Shown one piece after another: positions 7,759 through 18,449 of a stretch of DNA of 64,000 bases (its first letter is position 1; the number at the start of each line of letters is the position of its first letter). The notes beneath the pieces were generated by a model. The model saw only the letters and a list, made by a program, of their open reading frames with translations, ran no database searches and was not told the origin of the DNA. The position numbers and the translations under genes were made by a program. The DNA is from Terracoccus sp. 273MFTsu3.1. Its GTDB lineage: Bacteria > Actinomycetota > Actinomycetes > Actinomycetales > Dermatophilaceae. Location of the stretch: positions 1 through 64,000 of the forward strand of contig NZ_KB911827.1 in assembly GCF_000383675.1 (NCBI RefSeq), in the 5' to 3' direction.

Positions 7759-9123
7759 TCACGAAGTCGTCGGGGATAGTTTGGAGGTTTCCTCCAAGGG
7801 AGAACGATCGGTCGTGCGTGGCCGCAGTCGGGGCACCCGCGGCGAAGTGGTCGCGCCGCCGTCGCCCGTGCTGCCGTGGCCGCCGACGACGGACGACCCG
7901 GGCGACGCGGGCGACCCGGCGGACCCGACGGATCCGGCCGTGACGGTGCCCGGGGTCGCCGCGAGGCGTCCGAGGGCGAGCGCGATCCGCACCGCCCAGC
8001 CCTCGCGCGGCGTCGTGAGGTCGTAGCCGGTGACGTCGGAGATGCGCCCCAGTCGGTAGCGCACGGTGTTGGGGTGCACGAAGAGGACCCTCGCCGTCGC
8101 CTCGAGCGACCCTCCGTGCTCGAGGTAGGCGGTCGCCGTCTGGAGGAGCGGCGCGTGCCCGGCCGCGGAGAGCGGTCGGTGGATGCGATCGACGAGGATG
8201 CGGCGGGCCGGGGGGTCGCCGGCGAGGGCACGCTCGGGCAGCACGGCGTCCGACTCGAGCACCCGCGGCGCGTCGGGCCACGCGGGTGCGGCAGCGAGCC
8301 CGCTCAGGGCAGCGCGTGCCGAGCGTCCGGCCGCGAAGAGGTGCGGGACGGTCGGCCCGAGCACGATCGGTCCGGGCCCGAAGCAGTCCGCGACGGCCTC
8401 GACCACGCGCGGCGCCTCACGCGTGCCACCGAGGATCGCGATGAGCCGCGAGCGCTGGACGATGGCGAGGGCCTCGACCCCGTGCTGCCGGACCGCCCGG
8501 CGCAGGTCGTCGACGGCCGGGACGGCTCCGCCGCTCGCGGTCGGGGTGCTGCCGACGACGAAGGTCACGTCAGCGAGCTCTCCCCATCCGAGCGCACTGG
8601 CCCGGGACTGCATGGAGTCGTCGGCCTCGCCGCGCAGGACGGCGTCGACCACGAGCGCCTCGAGCCGTGCGTCCCACGCGCCCCGCGCCTCGGCCGCGCC
8701 GGCGTAGACCTCCGCGGCGGCGAAGGCGATCTCGCGGGAGAAGCGCAGCACCGACTCGCGCAGCAGCTGCTCGTCGCCCGGCGCCGCGAGGCCCTCGACC
8801 CGTGACTCGACGACGTCGACGACGGTGCGCACGAGGTCGAGCGTCTGGCGCAGGCTGACCGACCGGGTCAGCTCCTGCGGCGCGTTCGCGAAGATCGAGA
8901 TGGCCGACGGCGGGTGGCTCTCCTCCTGGTGGAACCACGCGATGAACTGCGAGATGCCGGCCTGGGCGACGAGCCCGACCTGCGAGCGCTCCTCGGCCGA
9001 GAGGTCGCGGTACCACCGCAGGTGCTCCTCCATGCGCTGCGAGGCGAGGGTCGAGAGCTCGCCGGCGCTGCGCTCGACGGCGCGCGACGTCGCCTCGCTC
9101 GGGTGCTGACGCGGTCCGCTCAC
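7759..9123 (-). CDS. fasR: PucR-type transcription regulator of fatty acid synthesis (FasR-like)
   Basis: A 454-residue regulator with a helical N-terminal half, a GGDEF-like central region and a C-terminal PucR helix-turn-helix near residues 345-400 (TATAYLEHGG...VHPNTVRYRLGRISDVTG). FasR of Streptomyces lies in the same position and activates the fabDH-acpP-fabF genes, and the arrangement here is the same. The last ~50 residues are a low-complexity Gly/Ser/Thr tail. The GTG start lies six bases after a TAGGCT -10 box, suggesting a leaderless transcript. The 3' end of the frame overlaps the palindrome at 7781-7797. Confidence 0.9.
   Translation of the reverse strand: MSGPRQHPSEATSRAVERSAGELSTLASQRMEEHLRWYRDLSAEERSQVGLVAQAGISQFIAWFHQEESHPPSAISIFANAPQELTRSVSLRQTLDLVRTVVDVVESRVEGLAAPGDEQLLRESVLRFSREIAFAAAEVYAGAAEARGAWDARLEALVVDAVLRGEADDSMQSRASALGWGELADVTFVVGSTPTASGGAVPAVDDLRRAVRQHGVEALAIVQRSRLIAILGGTREAPRVVEAVADCFGPGPIVLGPTVPHLFAAGRSARAALSGLAAAPAWPDAPRVLESDAVLPERALAGDPPARRILVDRIHRPLSAAGHAPLLQTATAYLEHGGSLEATARVLFVHPNTVRYRLGRISDVTGYDLTTPREGWAVRIALALGRLAATPGTVTAGSVGSAGSPASPGSSVVGGHGSTGDGGATTSPRVPRLRPRTTDRSPLEETSKLSPTTS
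7781..7797. promoter_or_regulatory. Palindrome TTGGAGG-TTT-CCTCCAA, candidate FasR operator upstream of fabD
   Basis: A perfect 7-bp inverted repeat with a 3-base centre, lying inside the last codons of fasR and 69-85 bases before the fabD start. Location and symmetry suit an operator for a dimeric regulator. The link to FasR is inference from position. Confidence 0.5.
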
Positions 9124-9129
9124 GGGCCC

Positions 9130-9135
9130 AGCCTA
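9130..9135 (-). promoter_or_regulatory. -10 element TAGGCT for leaderless fasR
   Basis: On the minus strand TAGGCT is followed by six bases and the GTG start of fasR. No ribosome site is present. Confidence 0.5.
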
Positions 9136-9226
9136 GGTCTCCCGCCACCCGGACTTTGTATGCCGCTCACAAACGGTCGGCGCGCCCCTGACGGTCTGGG
9201 CCGGGTGCGCTGCCGACCGGGGCGGG

Positions 9227-9943
9227 TCAGCGGGCCGACAGGACGGCAGTGTGGCCGGCATACGTCCGCGGTCCCTCGAAGTGGGGGAGGGACCGCGCGA
9301 GGTCGGGGGAGAAGGTCGCGAGGTAGGCGCTCGCGGCCGCGTGGTCGGCGAAGGTCGCGCGGGTCTCGACGTCGCGCTGGACGACGTGCTCGAAGTGCCG
9401 ACCGAGCACCTCGGCGGCGTTCTCCGACGTGAACTGGGTGACGAGCGGCTCACCGCCCGCCTCGCGCAGCAGCCCGGCGAGGTGCTCCCGACCGTTCGTC
9501 GCGACGTGGAGCGTGCCCCCGTCGCGCAGGACCCGGCGCACCTCGCGGAGCGTGCCGTCGAGGTCGGGCACGTGGTAGAGCATCCAGGCCGCGACGGCGG
9601 CGTCGCACGAGCCGTCACCGAAGGGCAGCACGTCCGAGGAGGCGACCTCGGCCGGGACGCCCAATGCGCGCGTGGCCTCCACCATCGCGGGTGAGAGGTC
9701 GGTCGCGACGTAGTCGACGCCCGGAGCCTCGTCCAGCACCGAGCGAGCGAACTGACCTGTGCCGCAGCCGATCTCGACCACGCGCGTCGGCTGGGAGGAC
9801 ACCACGAGCGTACGCAGCACGTCCACCGGGGACACGCCCTCGGGGCCGGGTCCCCAGACGCCACGCCGCGTGCGGAGGTTGTCGGTGGAGGCGTACTGGC
9901 GGGCGACGTGGTCGCCCTCGGTGAGGTGGGTCGTCGAGTCCAT
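9227..9943 (-). CDS. Class I SAM-dependent methyltransferase
   Basis: A 238-residue protein with the Rossmann-type SAM-binding order: motif I VVEIGCGTGQF (about 56-66), the acidic residue after strand 2 in DYVATDLSPAM, and YHVPDLDGTLREVRRVLRDGG, typical of methyltransferase families 11/25. Small-molecule substrates are usual for this group; none can be named. The minus-strand upstream sequence has TAGGGT eight bases before the ATG, so the mRNA has almost no leader. It lies between fasR and a START-domain gene without obvious operon ties. Confidence 0.85.
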   Translation of the reverse strand: MDSTTHLTEGDHVARQYASTDNLRTRRGVWGPGPEGVSPVDVLRTLVVSSQPTRVVEIGCGTGQFARSVLDEAPGVDYVATDLSPAMVEATRALGVPAEVASSDVLPFGDGSCDAAVAAWMLYHVPDLDGTLREVRRVLRDGGTLHVATNGREHLAGLLREAGGEPLVTQFTSENAAEVLGRHFEHVVQRDVETRATFADHAAASAYLATFSPDLARSLPHFEGPRTYAGHTAVLSAR

Positions 9944-10001
9944 GACGGGCCACCCTAGCGGCGGCCACGGGGAGATCCCATGACCGCCGCGGGGTGCGTG
10001 G

Positions 10002-10466
10002 TCAGCTCGCGACGGCTGAGGCGAGGTTGCCGAGGCTGTCCTCGAGCTGGCTCTTCGCGACGAGCGGGAAGCTGACCTTGGAGAGGATCTCCTTGTCGGT
10101 GACGTGGCTCCAGTCGTAGGTCAGCGTCACGAGGGTGGCGTTCGGCCCCTCGGGCGACAGCTCCCACATCCACTCCCAGCCGGGCGGCGGGGTGTCGGCC
10201 GGAGCCGTCTTCCATGCGAGCAGGGAGTTGTGCGAGTAGCCCGAGACCGTGTTGTCGGTCTGGTACTCGCCACCCATGTGGTCGCCGGCCATGTTCATCC
10301 GGAACACGTCGCCGACCTTCTGGAGGCGCTCGGCCTTCTCGTCGGACCGCACGAAGCCGGACCCGTCGAGCTGCGGGTGGCGCTTCGGGTTGCTGAGCAC
10401 GTCGAAGATCTCGGCGGCCGGGGCGTCGATGGTGCGCTGGACGGTGATTCTTCCGTTGTCGCTCAT
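10002..10466 (-). CDS. SRPBCC (START/polyketide-cyclase-like) domain protein
   Basis: A 154-residue protein with the Bet v 1/START-like pattern: opening RITVQRTIDAPAAEIFDVLSNPKRHPQLDGSG, a central strand region and a long C-terminal helix (KSQLEDSLGNLASAVAS). These proteins bind hydrophobic ligands in a deep cavity; the ligand is unknown. It may be transcribed as a single gene: a near -10 box TAGGGG is six bases before the ATG and no clear ribosome site is seen. Confidence 0.8.
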   Translation of the reverse strand: MSDNGRITVQRTIDAPAAEIFDVLSNPKRHPQLDGSGFVRSDEKAERLQKVGDVFRMNMAGDHMGGEYQTDNTVSGYSHNSLLAWKTAPADTPPPGWEWMWELSPEGPNATLVTLTYDWSHVTDKEILSKVSFPLVAKSQLEDSLGNLASAVAS

Positions 10467-10592
10467 ACAGGGCCCCTACCCGATCGGTGCGCTCGCAGGA
10501 CCGCGTCCTCGCCGGGTCGAGGTGATCCCGCAGGCAGGCGGCCACGGGGATCACCCCGACAGACACGACCGGCGGGGTGGCCGGCGTCGGCG

Positions 10593-12047
<1,455 letters not shown>

Positions 12048-12230
12048 CTATCCAATCGCGGTGAGGCCGTATGCCGTGCGGTTGGCGTGTCCCCACCGTG
12101 ACCCAGCGACGTGGCCTGGTCGCAAGCGCACGGCACCCGTCCGTCCACAGCCCCGGAGCGGGCTGCGAAGTCCTCCACAGGTCCGCCACCGAGCGCCGCG
12201 CCGCAGGACGCGCGTTGCCACGGTTGTGTC

Positions 12231-13187
12231 ATGGACCTGAGCCAGATCGCCCAGGGCGGCGTCTTCTCGACCGCCGATGCCGCACGCGTGGGTCTCGACT
12301 CGAATGCGCTCCGTCGGCTCGTGCGCGAGGGGCGCTGCCTCCGGCTCACTCGTGGCTGGTTCGCCGTTCAGGACGTCGACGTCATCGCAGGGGAACGACT
12401 GCATGTCCTGACGTCACGGGCGCTCGGCCGCCAGTACGCGCCACGCGCTGCCGTCAGCCACCACTCGCGCCTCCTGTTGGGCGGCCTGCCAACGTATGCC
12501 GCCGACCTCGCCACCGTGCACCTGACCTCAGTCGTGGACCCGAGGCGTGTCGACGGCGATAGCGGTGCGGTGCAGCGGCGCAACGCGACGGTCCGCCGAC
12601 CGGGCGTGGTGGTGCACGAGCCGCTCCGCGGCCTGCGCCTCGCACCCTCGCCCGCCCGGCCCGCCGCGGGCCGGGTGTGCGTCGTGCCGGTCGCCGTGGC
12701 GCTGGTGCAGGCCGGCCTGCTCGGGGGTCCCGAGGCGTTCCTCGTGCCCGCCGATGCTGCCGCGCGCTCGGGGGTGACGACGCGCGAGGAGGTCGCCGAG
12801 GTGTCCACCCTCTTCCGTGGCCACACCGGCATCGGGCCGGTCCGAGCGGCGTTGCCCTGGGTCGACGGCCGGCACGAGTCTCCCGGCGAGACCCGCTCCG
12901 CGCACCTGCTGCGCTCACTGGGTTTCGAGGTGGAGCCGCAGGTGGAGCTCGTCGTGGAGAGACGCCGCTACCGACCGGACTTCCGCATACGTGGCACGCG
13001 GGTCCTCGTCGAGTTCGACGGCGCCGTGAAGTACGCCGGCGGAGGCGAGAGTTTGTTTGCGGAGAAGCAGCGGGAGGACGCGTTGCGTCGGGCCGGCTGG
13101 GTCGTGGTGCGCCTCGTCTGGGCCGACCTGAGCCGGCCCCACGTCGTCCTGGCGCGGGTCCGCGCTGCTCTGGCGATCGCCGCCTGA
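12231..13187 (+). CDS. AbiEi-like antitoxin domain fused to a DUF559/VSR-like nuclease fold
   Basis: A 318-residue protein. Residues 1-45 (IAQGGVFSTADAARVGLDSNALRRLVREGRCLRLTRGWFAV) match the winged-helix N-terminal domain seen in AbiEi type IV antitoxins. Residues about 220-315 (ESPGETRSAHLLRSLGFEVEPQ...YRPDFRIRGTRVLVEFDGAVKYAG...RRAGWVVVRL) match the restriction-nuclease-like DUF559 domain, with E221, D260 and E271 as candidate metal ligands. Families with this layout are common in actinobacteria. No AbiEii-like toxin is adjacent, so it is probably not a classic toxin-antitoxin pair. It is divergent from argG. Confidence 0.7.
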   Translation: MDLSQIAQGGVFSTADAARVGLDSNALRRLVREGRCLRLTRGWFAVQDVDVIAGERLHVLTSRALGRQYAPRAAVSHHSRLLLGGLPTYAADLATVHLTSVVDPRRVDGDSGAVQRRNATVRRPGVVVHEPLRGLRLAPSPARPAAGRVCVVPVAVALVQAGLLGGPEAFLVPADAAARSGVTTREEVAEVSTLFRGHTGIGPVRAALPWVDGRHESPGETRSAHLLRSLGFEVEPQVELVVERRRYRPDFRIRGTRVLVEFDGAVKYAGGGESLFAEKQREDALRRAGWVVVRLVWADLSRPHVVLARVRAALAIAA

Positions 13188-13196
13188 CCGCAGCGC

Positions 13197-13252
13197 GTGC
13201 GCTTGGCGTCACGCCGCCCGGACGCATCCGGCTGGGCTGACGCCAGGCGCAC
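13197..13252. terminator. Long imperfect hairpin
   Basis: GTGCGCTTGGCGTCA (13197-13211) pairs with TGACGCCAGGCGCAC (13238-13252) with one T-G mismatch. An inner GCCC/GGGC pair lies in the loop. It sits just after the AbiEi-like gene. Confidence 0.55.
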
Positions 13253-13279
13253 GGCGTTCGGCGGGATCGACCCGGAACG

Positions 13280-13312
13280 CGTGTGGCCCGGTCAACGGGA
13301 CCGGGCCACACG
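13280..13312. terminator. Perfect hairpin between convergent genes
   Basis: A 14-bp perfect stem, CGTGTGGCCCGGTC (13280-13293) against GACCGGGCCACACG (13299-13312), with a 5-base loop. It ends in the GGCATACG motif and can serve aceE from the minus strand. Confidence 0.75.
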
Positions 13313-13333
13313 GCATACGTCAGCGGGGGAGCG

Positions 13334-16105
13334 TCAGCTCTCGCCGCCCGCGTTGCCGGAGGTGCCGGCCGTGACGTCGTCGAGCTGGTACTTCTCGGCG
13401 GCGCGACGGGGCACGTCGGCGTCGACCTTGCCCTCCTTGGCGAGCAGCTGCAGCGTCCGCACGGCGACCGACGGGCCGTCGATGTGGAAGAAGCGGCGGG
13501 CCGCGGCGCGCGTGTCGCTGAAGCCGAAGCCGTCGGCGCCGAGCGTGGCGTACGTGCCCGGGACCCACTCGCGGATCTGGTCCTGGACGGCGCGCATGTA
13601 GTCGGACACGCCCACGACCGGACCCTCGGTGCCCTCGAGGCACTGGGTGACCCACGGCTTGATCGGCGGGCCGTCGGGGGAGAGGAACTCCTGCTCGTCG
13701 GCGTTGAGGCCGTCGCGACGCAGCTCGTTCCACGAGGTCACCGACCAGACGTCGGCGGCCACACCCCAGTCGTCGGCGAGCAGCTGCTGCGCCTCGAGCG
13801 CCCACGGCACGCCGACGCCGGACCCGAGCAGCTGCGCCCGCGGCGCCTCGTGCGTCCAGCCCTCGGTGTCGGCGACCGAGATGCGGTGCATGCCGCGCAG
13901 GATGCCCTCGACGTCGACGGCCTCGGGCTCCTTCGGCTGCTGGATCGGCTCGTTGTAGACGGTGAGGTAGTAGATGACGTTGGACTCCTCGGGCGTGTTG
14001 CCCTCGCCGTACATCCGCTTGAGTCCGGCCTGCATGATGTGCGCGATCTCGTACGCGTAGGCCGGGTCGTAGTGCACGACGGCCGGGTTGGTCGCGGCGA
14101 GGAGCGGGCTGTGGCCGTCGGCGTGCTGGAGGCCCTCACCGGTCAGGGTGGTGCGACCGGCCGTGGCGCCGATGAGGAAGCCTCGCGTCATCTGGTCGGC
14201 GGCCGCCCAGATCGAGTCACCCGTGCGCTGGAAGCCGAACATCGAGTAGAAGACGTAGATCGGGATCATCGGCTTGCCGTGCGTCGCGTAGGACGTGCCG
14301 GCGGCCGTGAACGCCGCGAGCGAGCCCGCCTCGTTGATGCCGAGGTGCAGGATCTGACCGCTGACGTTCTCGCGGTAGGCGAGCATCAGCTCGGCGTCGA
14401 CCGGCGTGTAGTTCTGCCCGTTGGGGTTGTAGATCTTGATCGTCGGGAAGAACGCGTCCATGCCGAACGTGCGCGCCTCGTCGGGGATGATCGGCACGAT
14501 GCGCGGGCCGAACTCCTTGTCGCGCAAGAGGTCCTTGAGCAGCCGGACGAACGCCATCGTCGTGGCGACCTCCTGCTTGCCCGAGCCCTTCTTGACCTGG
14601 GCGTACGCCTCGTCGCCGGGCAGCTTGACCGGCTCGAAGTCGACGCGGCGGCTCGGCAGCGTGCCACCGAGCTTCTGGCGGCGGTCGACGGAGTACTTGA
14701 TGACCTCGCTGTCGGGACCCGGGTGGTAGTACGGCGGCTGGTAGGGGTTGGCCTCGAGCTGCTCGTCGGTGATCGGGATGCGGAGGCTGTCGCGGAAGGC
14801 CTTGAGGTCGTCCAGCGTCATCTTCTTCATCTGGTGCGTGGCGTTGCGGCCGGCGAAGTGCGACCCGAGGCCGTAGCCCTTGATGGTCTTGGCGAGGATG
14901 ACCGTCGGCTGACCGGTGTGCTGGCGGGCCGCCTGGTAGGCCGCGAAGACCTTGCGGTAGTCGTGGCCGCCGCGCTTGAGGTCCCACCAGACCTGGTCGT
15001 CGGTCCAGTCCTCCACCATCTTGGCCGTACGCGGGTCACGCCCGAAGAAGTGGTCGCGGACGTACTTGCCGTCGTTGGCGCGGAAGGTCTGGTAGTCGCC
15101 GTCGCTCGTCTGGTTCATGATGTGCACGAGCGCGCCGTCGCGGTCGGCGGCGAGCAGCGGGTCCCACCCGCGGCCCCAGACCACCTTGATGACGTTCCAG
15201 CCGGCGCCGCGGAAGAACGCCTCGAGCTCCTGGATGATCTTGCCGTTGCCGCGGACCGGTCCGTCGAGGCGCTGCAGGTTGCAGTTGATGACGAAGTTGA
15301 GGTTGTCGAGCTCCTCGTTGGCCGCGAGCTGGAGCAGGCCGCGCGACTCGGGCTCGTCCATCTCGCCGTCGCCGAGGAAGGCCCACACGTCCTGCTGGCT
15401 GGTGTCCTTGATGCCGCGGTTGTGGAGGTACTTGTTGAACTGCGCCTGGTAGATCGCGTTCATCGGGCCGATGCCCATCGACACCGTCGGGAACTCCCAG
15501 TAGTTGGGGAGCAGCCGCGGGTGCGGGTAGGACGGGACGGCCTCGACGGTGCCGTCGACACGGTGGCTCTTCTCCTGGCGGAAGCCGTCGAGCTGAGCCT
15601 CGGTCAGGTGGCCCTCGAGGAAGCTGCGGGCGTACATGCCGGGGGAGGCGTGGCCCTGGAAGTAGATCTGGTCGCCGCCGCCGGGGTGGTCCTTGCCGCG
15701 GAAGAAGTGGTTCATGCCCACCTCGTAGAGCGTCGCGGCGGACGCGTAGGTCGAGATGTGGCCGCCGACGCCGATGCCGGGACGCTGCGCGCGGTGCACC
15801 ATGATCGCGGCGTTCCAGCGGATGTAGCGGCGCATCTCGCGCTCGACGTCCTCGTCGCCGGGGAACCACGGCTCGCGCTCCGGCGGGATGGTGTTGATGT
15901 AGTCGGTCGCCGTCAGGGAGGGCACGCCGACCTGCTGCTGGCGCGCGCGCTCGATGAGCTTGAGCATGATGTAGCGCGCCCGCGTCCGGCCCTTCTCGTC
16001 GAGGACGGCGTCGAGCGAGTCGATCCACTCCTGCGTCTCGTCCGGGTCGATGTCCGGGAGCTGACTGGGGATGCCGTTGAGGATCGGTCCGGCCTCGGAT
16101 GCCAC
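13334..16105 (-). CDS. aceE: Pyruvate dehydrogenase E1 component (homodimeric type)
   Basis: A 923-residue thiamine-diphosphate enzyme that decarboxylates pyruvate and hands the acetyl group to the E2 lipoyl domain. The TPP/Mg motif [12 protein letters not shown] and the [16 protein letters not shown] opening identify AceE rather than the two-subunit PdhA/PdhB type. The start is a GTG at 16105 ([11 protein letters not shown]) with AAAGGAC nine bases upstream; the frame is open further upstream but only with arginine-rich noise. It is divergent from the DUF3052 gene across a 288-base gap. Confidence 0.95.
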   Translation of the reverse strand: MASEAGPILNGIPSQLPDIDPDETQEWIDSLDAVLDEKGRTRARYIMLKLIERARQQQVGVPSLTATDYINTIPPEREPWFPGDEDVEREMRRYIRWNAAIMVHRAQRPGIGVGGHISTYASAATLYEVGMNHFFRGKDHPGGGDQIYFQGHASPGMYARSFLEGHLTEAQLDGFRQEKSHRVDGTVEAVPSYPHPRLLPNYWEFPTVSMGIGPMNAIYQAQFNKYLHNRGIKDTSQQDVWAFLGDGEMDEPESRGLLQLAANEELDNLNFVINCNLQRLDGPVRGNGKIIQELEAFFRGAGWNVIKVVWGRGWDPLLAADRDGALVHIMNQTSDGDYQTFRANDGKYVRDHFFGRDPRTAKMVEDWTDDQVWWDLKRGGHDYRKVFAAYQAARQHTGQPTVILAKTIKGYGLGSHFAGRNATHQMKKMTLDDLKAFRDSLRIPITDEQLEANPYQPPYYHPGPDSEVIKYSVDRRQKLGGTLPSRRVDFEPVKLPGDEAYAQVKKGSGKQEVATTMAFVRLLKDLLRDKEFGPRIVPIIPDEARTFGMDAFFPTIKIYNPNGQNYTPVDAELMLAYRENVSGQILHLGINEAGSLAAFTAAGTSYATHGKPMIPIYVFYSMFGFQRTGDSIWAAADQMTRGFLIGATAGRTTLTGEGLQHADGHSPLLAATNPAVVHYDPAYAYEIAHIMQAGLKRMYGEGNTPEESNVIYYLTVYNEPIQQPKEPEAVDVEGILRGMHRISVADTEGWTHEAPRAQLLGSGVGVPWALEAQQLLADDWGVAADVWSVTSWNELRRDGLNADEQEFLSPDGPPIKPWVTQCLEGTEGPVVGVSDYMRAVQDQIREWVPGTYATLGADGFGFSDTRAAARRFFHIDGPSVAVRTLQLLAKEGKVDADVPRRAAEKYQLDDVTAGTSGNAGGES

Positions 16106-16343
16106 GTCGTGGGTCCTTTCTCGTCGCGAGGCGGCGCCCGCGGCCGGTCGGCCACGGCGCTGCACCCACCCATCCTCTACCAAACCGTGGTGGCCGTCAC
16201 ACTCGGGTCCAGCCCCGGGACGGCCCCTTCGGCGCCCCCGCCGTCCCAGCCGGTGGTATGCCGTGTGCTCCCTCGGGCGCGGCGTGCGCGTTGCGCACCC
16301 ACCGGGTCGGGCTTGCGCGATAGCGTCGGAGCCAGTGCACTGA

Positions 16344-16367
16344 TGTCGTGGCACCCACGCCACGACA
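16344..16367 (+). other. Small hairpin in the leader of the DUF3052 gene
   Basis: TGTCGTGGC (16344-16352) pairs perfectly with GCCACGACA (16359-16367) around a 6-base loop, ending 26 bases before the DUF3052 start. It could be an operator for either divergent gene or a leader structure. Apart from this and a GTATGCCG copy, the 288-base aceE/DUF3052 gap shows nothing recognisable. Confidence 0.4.
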
Positions 16368-16393
16368 CGACGCGCCAACGATCGAGAGGACCG

Positions 16394-16816
16394 GTGACAG
16401 TGAGCGAGACCGCGGGAGCGGCGTCCTTCAGCAAGCTCGGATTTGCCAAGGGGCAGATCATCCAGGAGTTCGGCTATGACGACGACGTCGACGACGACCT
16501 GCGGTTCGAGCTCGAGGACGCCATCGGGACCGAGCTCGAGGACGAGGACTTCAACGACGGCGCGGACGGGGTGCTGATCTGGTACCGCGACGGCGACGAC
16601 GACCTCGTCGACCTCATGGTCGACGGGCTGACGAAGCTCTTCGACCAGGGCTTCATCGTGCTGCTGACGCCGAAGGCCGGACGCGCCGGCCACGTCGATG
16701 CGAGCGAGGTCGAGGAGGCTGCGTCCACGGCCGGCCTGACGACCGGTGGGCAGGTCAACGTCGCCGCCGACTGGGCGGCCACCCGGCTCATGCCCCCGAA
16801 GGGTCCGCGCCGCTGA
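16394..16816 (+). CDS. DUF3052 protein
   Basis: A 140-residue very acidic protein with the DUF3052 pattern: [31 protein letters not shown], then [23 protein letters not shown] and [22 protein letters not shown]. The family is restricted to actinobacteria; function is unknown to me. Two GTG starts, 16394 and 16400, share an AGAGGA ribosome site; the first gives a spacing of about 4 and the second about 10, so the second is also possible. In related genomes this gene often lies between aceE and a peroxiredoxin, as here. Confidence 0.85.
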   Translation: MTVSETAGAASFSKLGFAKGQIIQEFGYDDDVDDDLRFELEDAIGTELEDEDFNDGADGVLIWYRDGDDDLVDLMVDGLTKLFDQGFIVLLTPKAGRAGHVDASEVEEAASTAGLTTGGQVNVAADWAATRLMPPKGPRR

Positions 16817-16911
16817 CCCGCGCCTGACGTCCGGCACGGCCCGACGGGCCGAGCCCTGCCCGCTGTCGAGGGTGGCGGCGACACCCGGGCAGTGGTGTCA
16901 CACTTGCCGCC

Positions 16912-17439
16912 ATGACGAACGCGCACCCGACCGAGTCACCGGTCCAGGCGTCCGCCCCGCTGGGCGTCGGGGCGCTGGCGCCCGACTTCACCCTCGTCGA
17001 CCAGTACGGCGTCGACGTCAGCCTCTCGGCCGTCCGCGACGTCAAGAACGCCGTCGTCGTCTTCTACCCGGCGGCGTTCTCGGGCATCTGCCGCGGCGAG
17101 CTGCGCGAGATCCGCGACGGGCTCGAGGACTTCCAGGACGACGACATCCAGGTCTTCGCCATCTCGTGCGACTCGATGTACACGCTGCGCGCGTGGGCCG
17201 ACGCCGAGGGGCACTTCTTCCCGCTCCTGTCCGACTTCTGGCCGCACGGCGAGGTGGCGCGGCGCTACGGCGTCCTCGACGACGAGGACGGCTTCGCGCT
17301 GCGTGGCACCTTCCTCGTCGACCGCACGGGACACATCGTCTGGACCGAGGTCCGAGGCATCGGTCAGGGACGCGACTTCGTGGCCTACCGCGAGGCGCTC
17401 GCGACGCTCCGCGCGGCCCGGCCCGATGCCGTAGGCTGA
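16912..17439 (+). CDS. Peroxiredoxin, AhpE type
   Basis: A 175-residue thiol peroxidase. The peroxidatic cysteine is C60 in FYPAAFSGICRGEL, close to the PLAFTGIC box of mycobacterial AhpE, a 1-Cys peroxiredoxin that reduces peroxides and peroxynitrite. A second cysteine (ISCDSMY) lies further along. The FLVDRTGHIVWTEVRG strand supports the thioredoxin fold. The ATG is about 100 bases after DUF3052. The exact reductant cannot be read from sequence. Confidence 0.88.
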   Translation: MTNAHPTESPVQASAPLGVGALAPDFTLVDQYGVDVSLSAVRDVKNAVVVFYPAAFSGICRGELREIRDGLEDFQDDDIQVFAISCDSMYTLRAWADAEGHFFPLLSDFWPHGEVARRYGVLDDEDGFALRGTFLVDRTGHIVWTEVRGIGQGRDFVAYREALATLRAARPDAVG

Positions 17440-17484
17440 CCGCCGCCTGCAGGTGAGCCCCACGCGTCACCGGCCGGCACGTGA

Positions 17485-17557
17485 GGGCCTGTAGCTCAGT
17501 TGGTAGAGCACCGCGTTTACACCGCGGGTGTCGTCGGTTCGAGCCCGGCCGGGCCCA
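17485..17557 (+). tRNA. tRNA-Val (TAC anticodon)
   Basis: Full cloverleaf: acceptor GGGCCTG paired with CGGGCCC (one G-T pair), D arm GCTC/GAGC, anticodon stem CCGCG/CGCGG around loop TTTACAC giving anticodon TAC, T arm with GTTCGAGCC, and discriminator A at 17557. CCA is not encoded. The GTG start of the next gene begins at 17559, one base after the discriminator. Confidence 0.95.
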
Positions 17558-17558
17558 C

Positions 17559-18449
17559 GTGGACGACCTCGCCCCGACCCTCAGCCTCCGTGACGTCGTC
17601 GCGGCGCTCGAGTCGCTCTACCCCCTCGAGAACGCCGCCGACTGGGACCGCGTCGGCCTCGTGGTCGGCGACCTCGACCAGCCGGTACGCCGCGTCCTCT
17701 TCGCCCTCGACCCGACCCTCGCGGTCATCGACGAGGCGCGGGAGTGGGGCGCCGACCTGCTCGTGACGCACCACCCGCTGCTCCTGCGCGGGGTGCACTC
17801 CGTCGCGACGTCGTCGGCCAAGGGCGCATCCGTGACGGCGCTCGTCCGCGCCGCCGTCGCGCTCTGGGTGGGCCACACCAACGCCGACGTCGCCGACCCC
17901 GGCGTCTCCACGGTGCTCGCGGACGCCCTGGGACTGACCGACCAGCGTCCGCTCTCGACCGAGGGTGCGAACGCGATCGGCCGGGTCGGCGAGCTCGCCA
18001 TGTCCGTGAGCCTCGCCGACTTCGCTGCCGCCGTGGCCGCAGCCCTGCCCGACACGGCCGGGGGGATCCGCGTCAGCGGCGACCCCGACGGGGTCGTGAG
18101 GACCGTTGCGGTGATGGGCGGCTCGGGCGACGACCGCTTCGACGACGTGCGTGCGAGCGGCGCCGACGTCTACGTCACGGCCGACCTGCGCCACCACCCG
18201 GTGCTCGAGGCGCGCGAGGAGGCGCGGGGTGGCACTCCCTACCTCGTCGACGCGGGCCACTGGGCGACGGAGTCGCTGTGGCTCGCCAGCGGCCGCGAGC
18301 GGCTGATGACGGCGCTGGAACAGGTCCCCGGAGCGACTAGGGTCGAGTCCAGAGTCTCAGCCATCCGCACCGAGCCGTGGACGTTCGTCGTCGGTGCGAA
18401 CGCCGCCCGGGTCGACCGTGCGGCTCCCGAAACCGGAGGTGTGTCCTGA
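17559..18449 (+). CDS. Nif3-like dinuclear metal centre protein
   Basis: A 296-residue member of the NIF3/YqfO family (GTP cyclohydrolase I type 2-like), which forms toroidal hexamers with two metals per subunit. Metal motifs are VTHHPLLLRG near residues 68-77 and DAGHWATESLW near the C-terminus; NAADWDRVGLVVGD is the family opening. Cellular function is unsettled. The only reasonable start is GTG at 17559, which begins one base after tRNA-Val. Cutting of the tRNA 3' end would leave an mRNA starting C-GUG, so translation is probably leaderless. The next gene starts overlapping its stop. Confidence 0.88.
   Translation: MDDLAPTLSLRDVVAALESLYPLENAADWDRVGLVVGDLDQPVRRVLFALDPTLAVIDEAREWGADLLVTHHPLLLRGVHSVATSSAKGASVTALVRAAVALWVGHTNADVADPGVSTVLADALGLTDQRPLSTEGANAIGRVGELAMSVSLADFAAAVAAALPDTAGGIRVSGDPDGVVRTVAVMGGSGDDRFDDVRASGADVYVTADLRHHPVLEAREEARGGTPYLVDAGHWATESLWLASGRERLMTALEQVPGATRVESRVSAIRTEPWTFVVGANAARVDRAAPETGGVS

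Noticed and set aside
13283-16816. A 3.5-kb + strand frame antisense to aceE running into the DUF3052 gene
   Set aside because: Only its last 140 residues (DUF3052) have similarity and their own start signals; the rest mirrors aceE codons.
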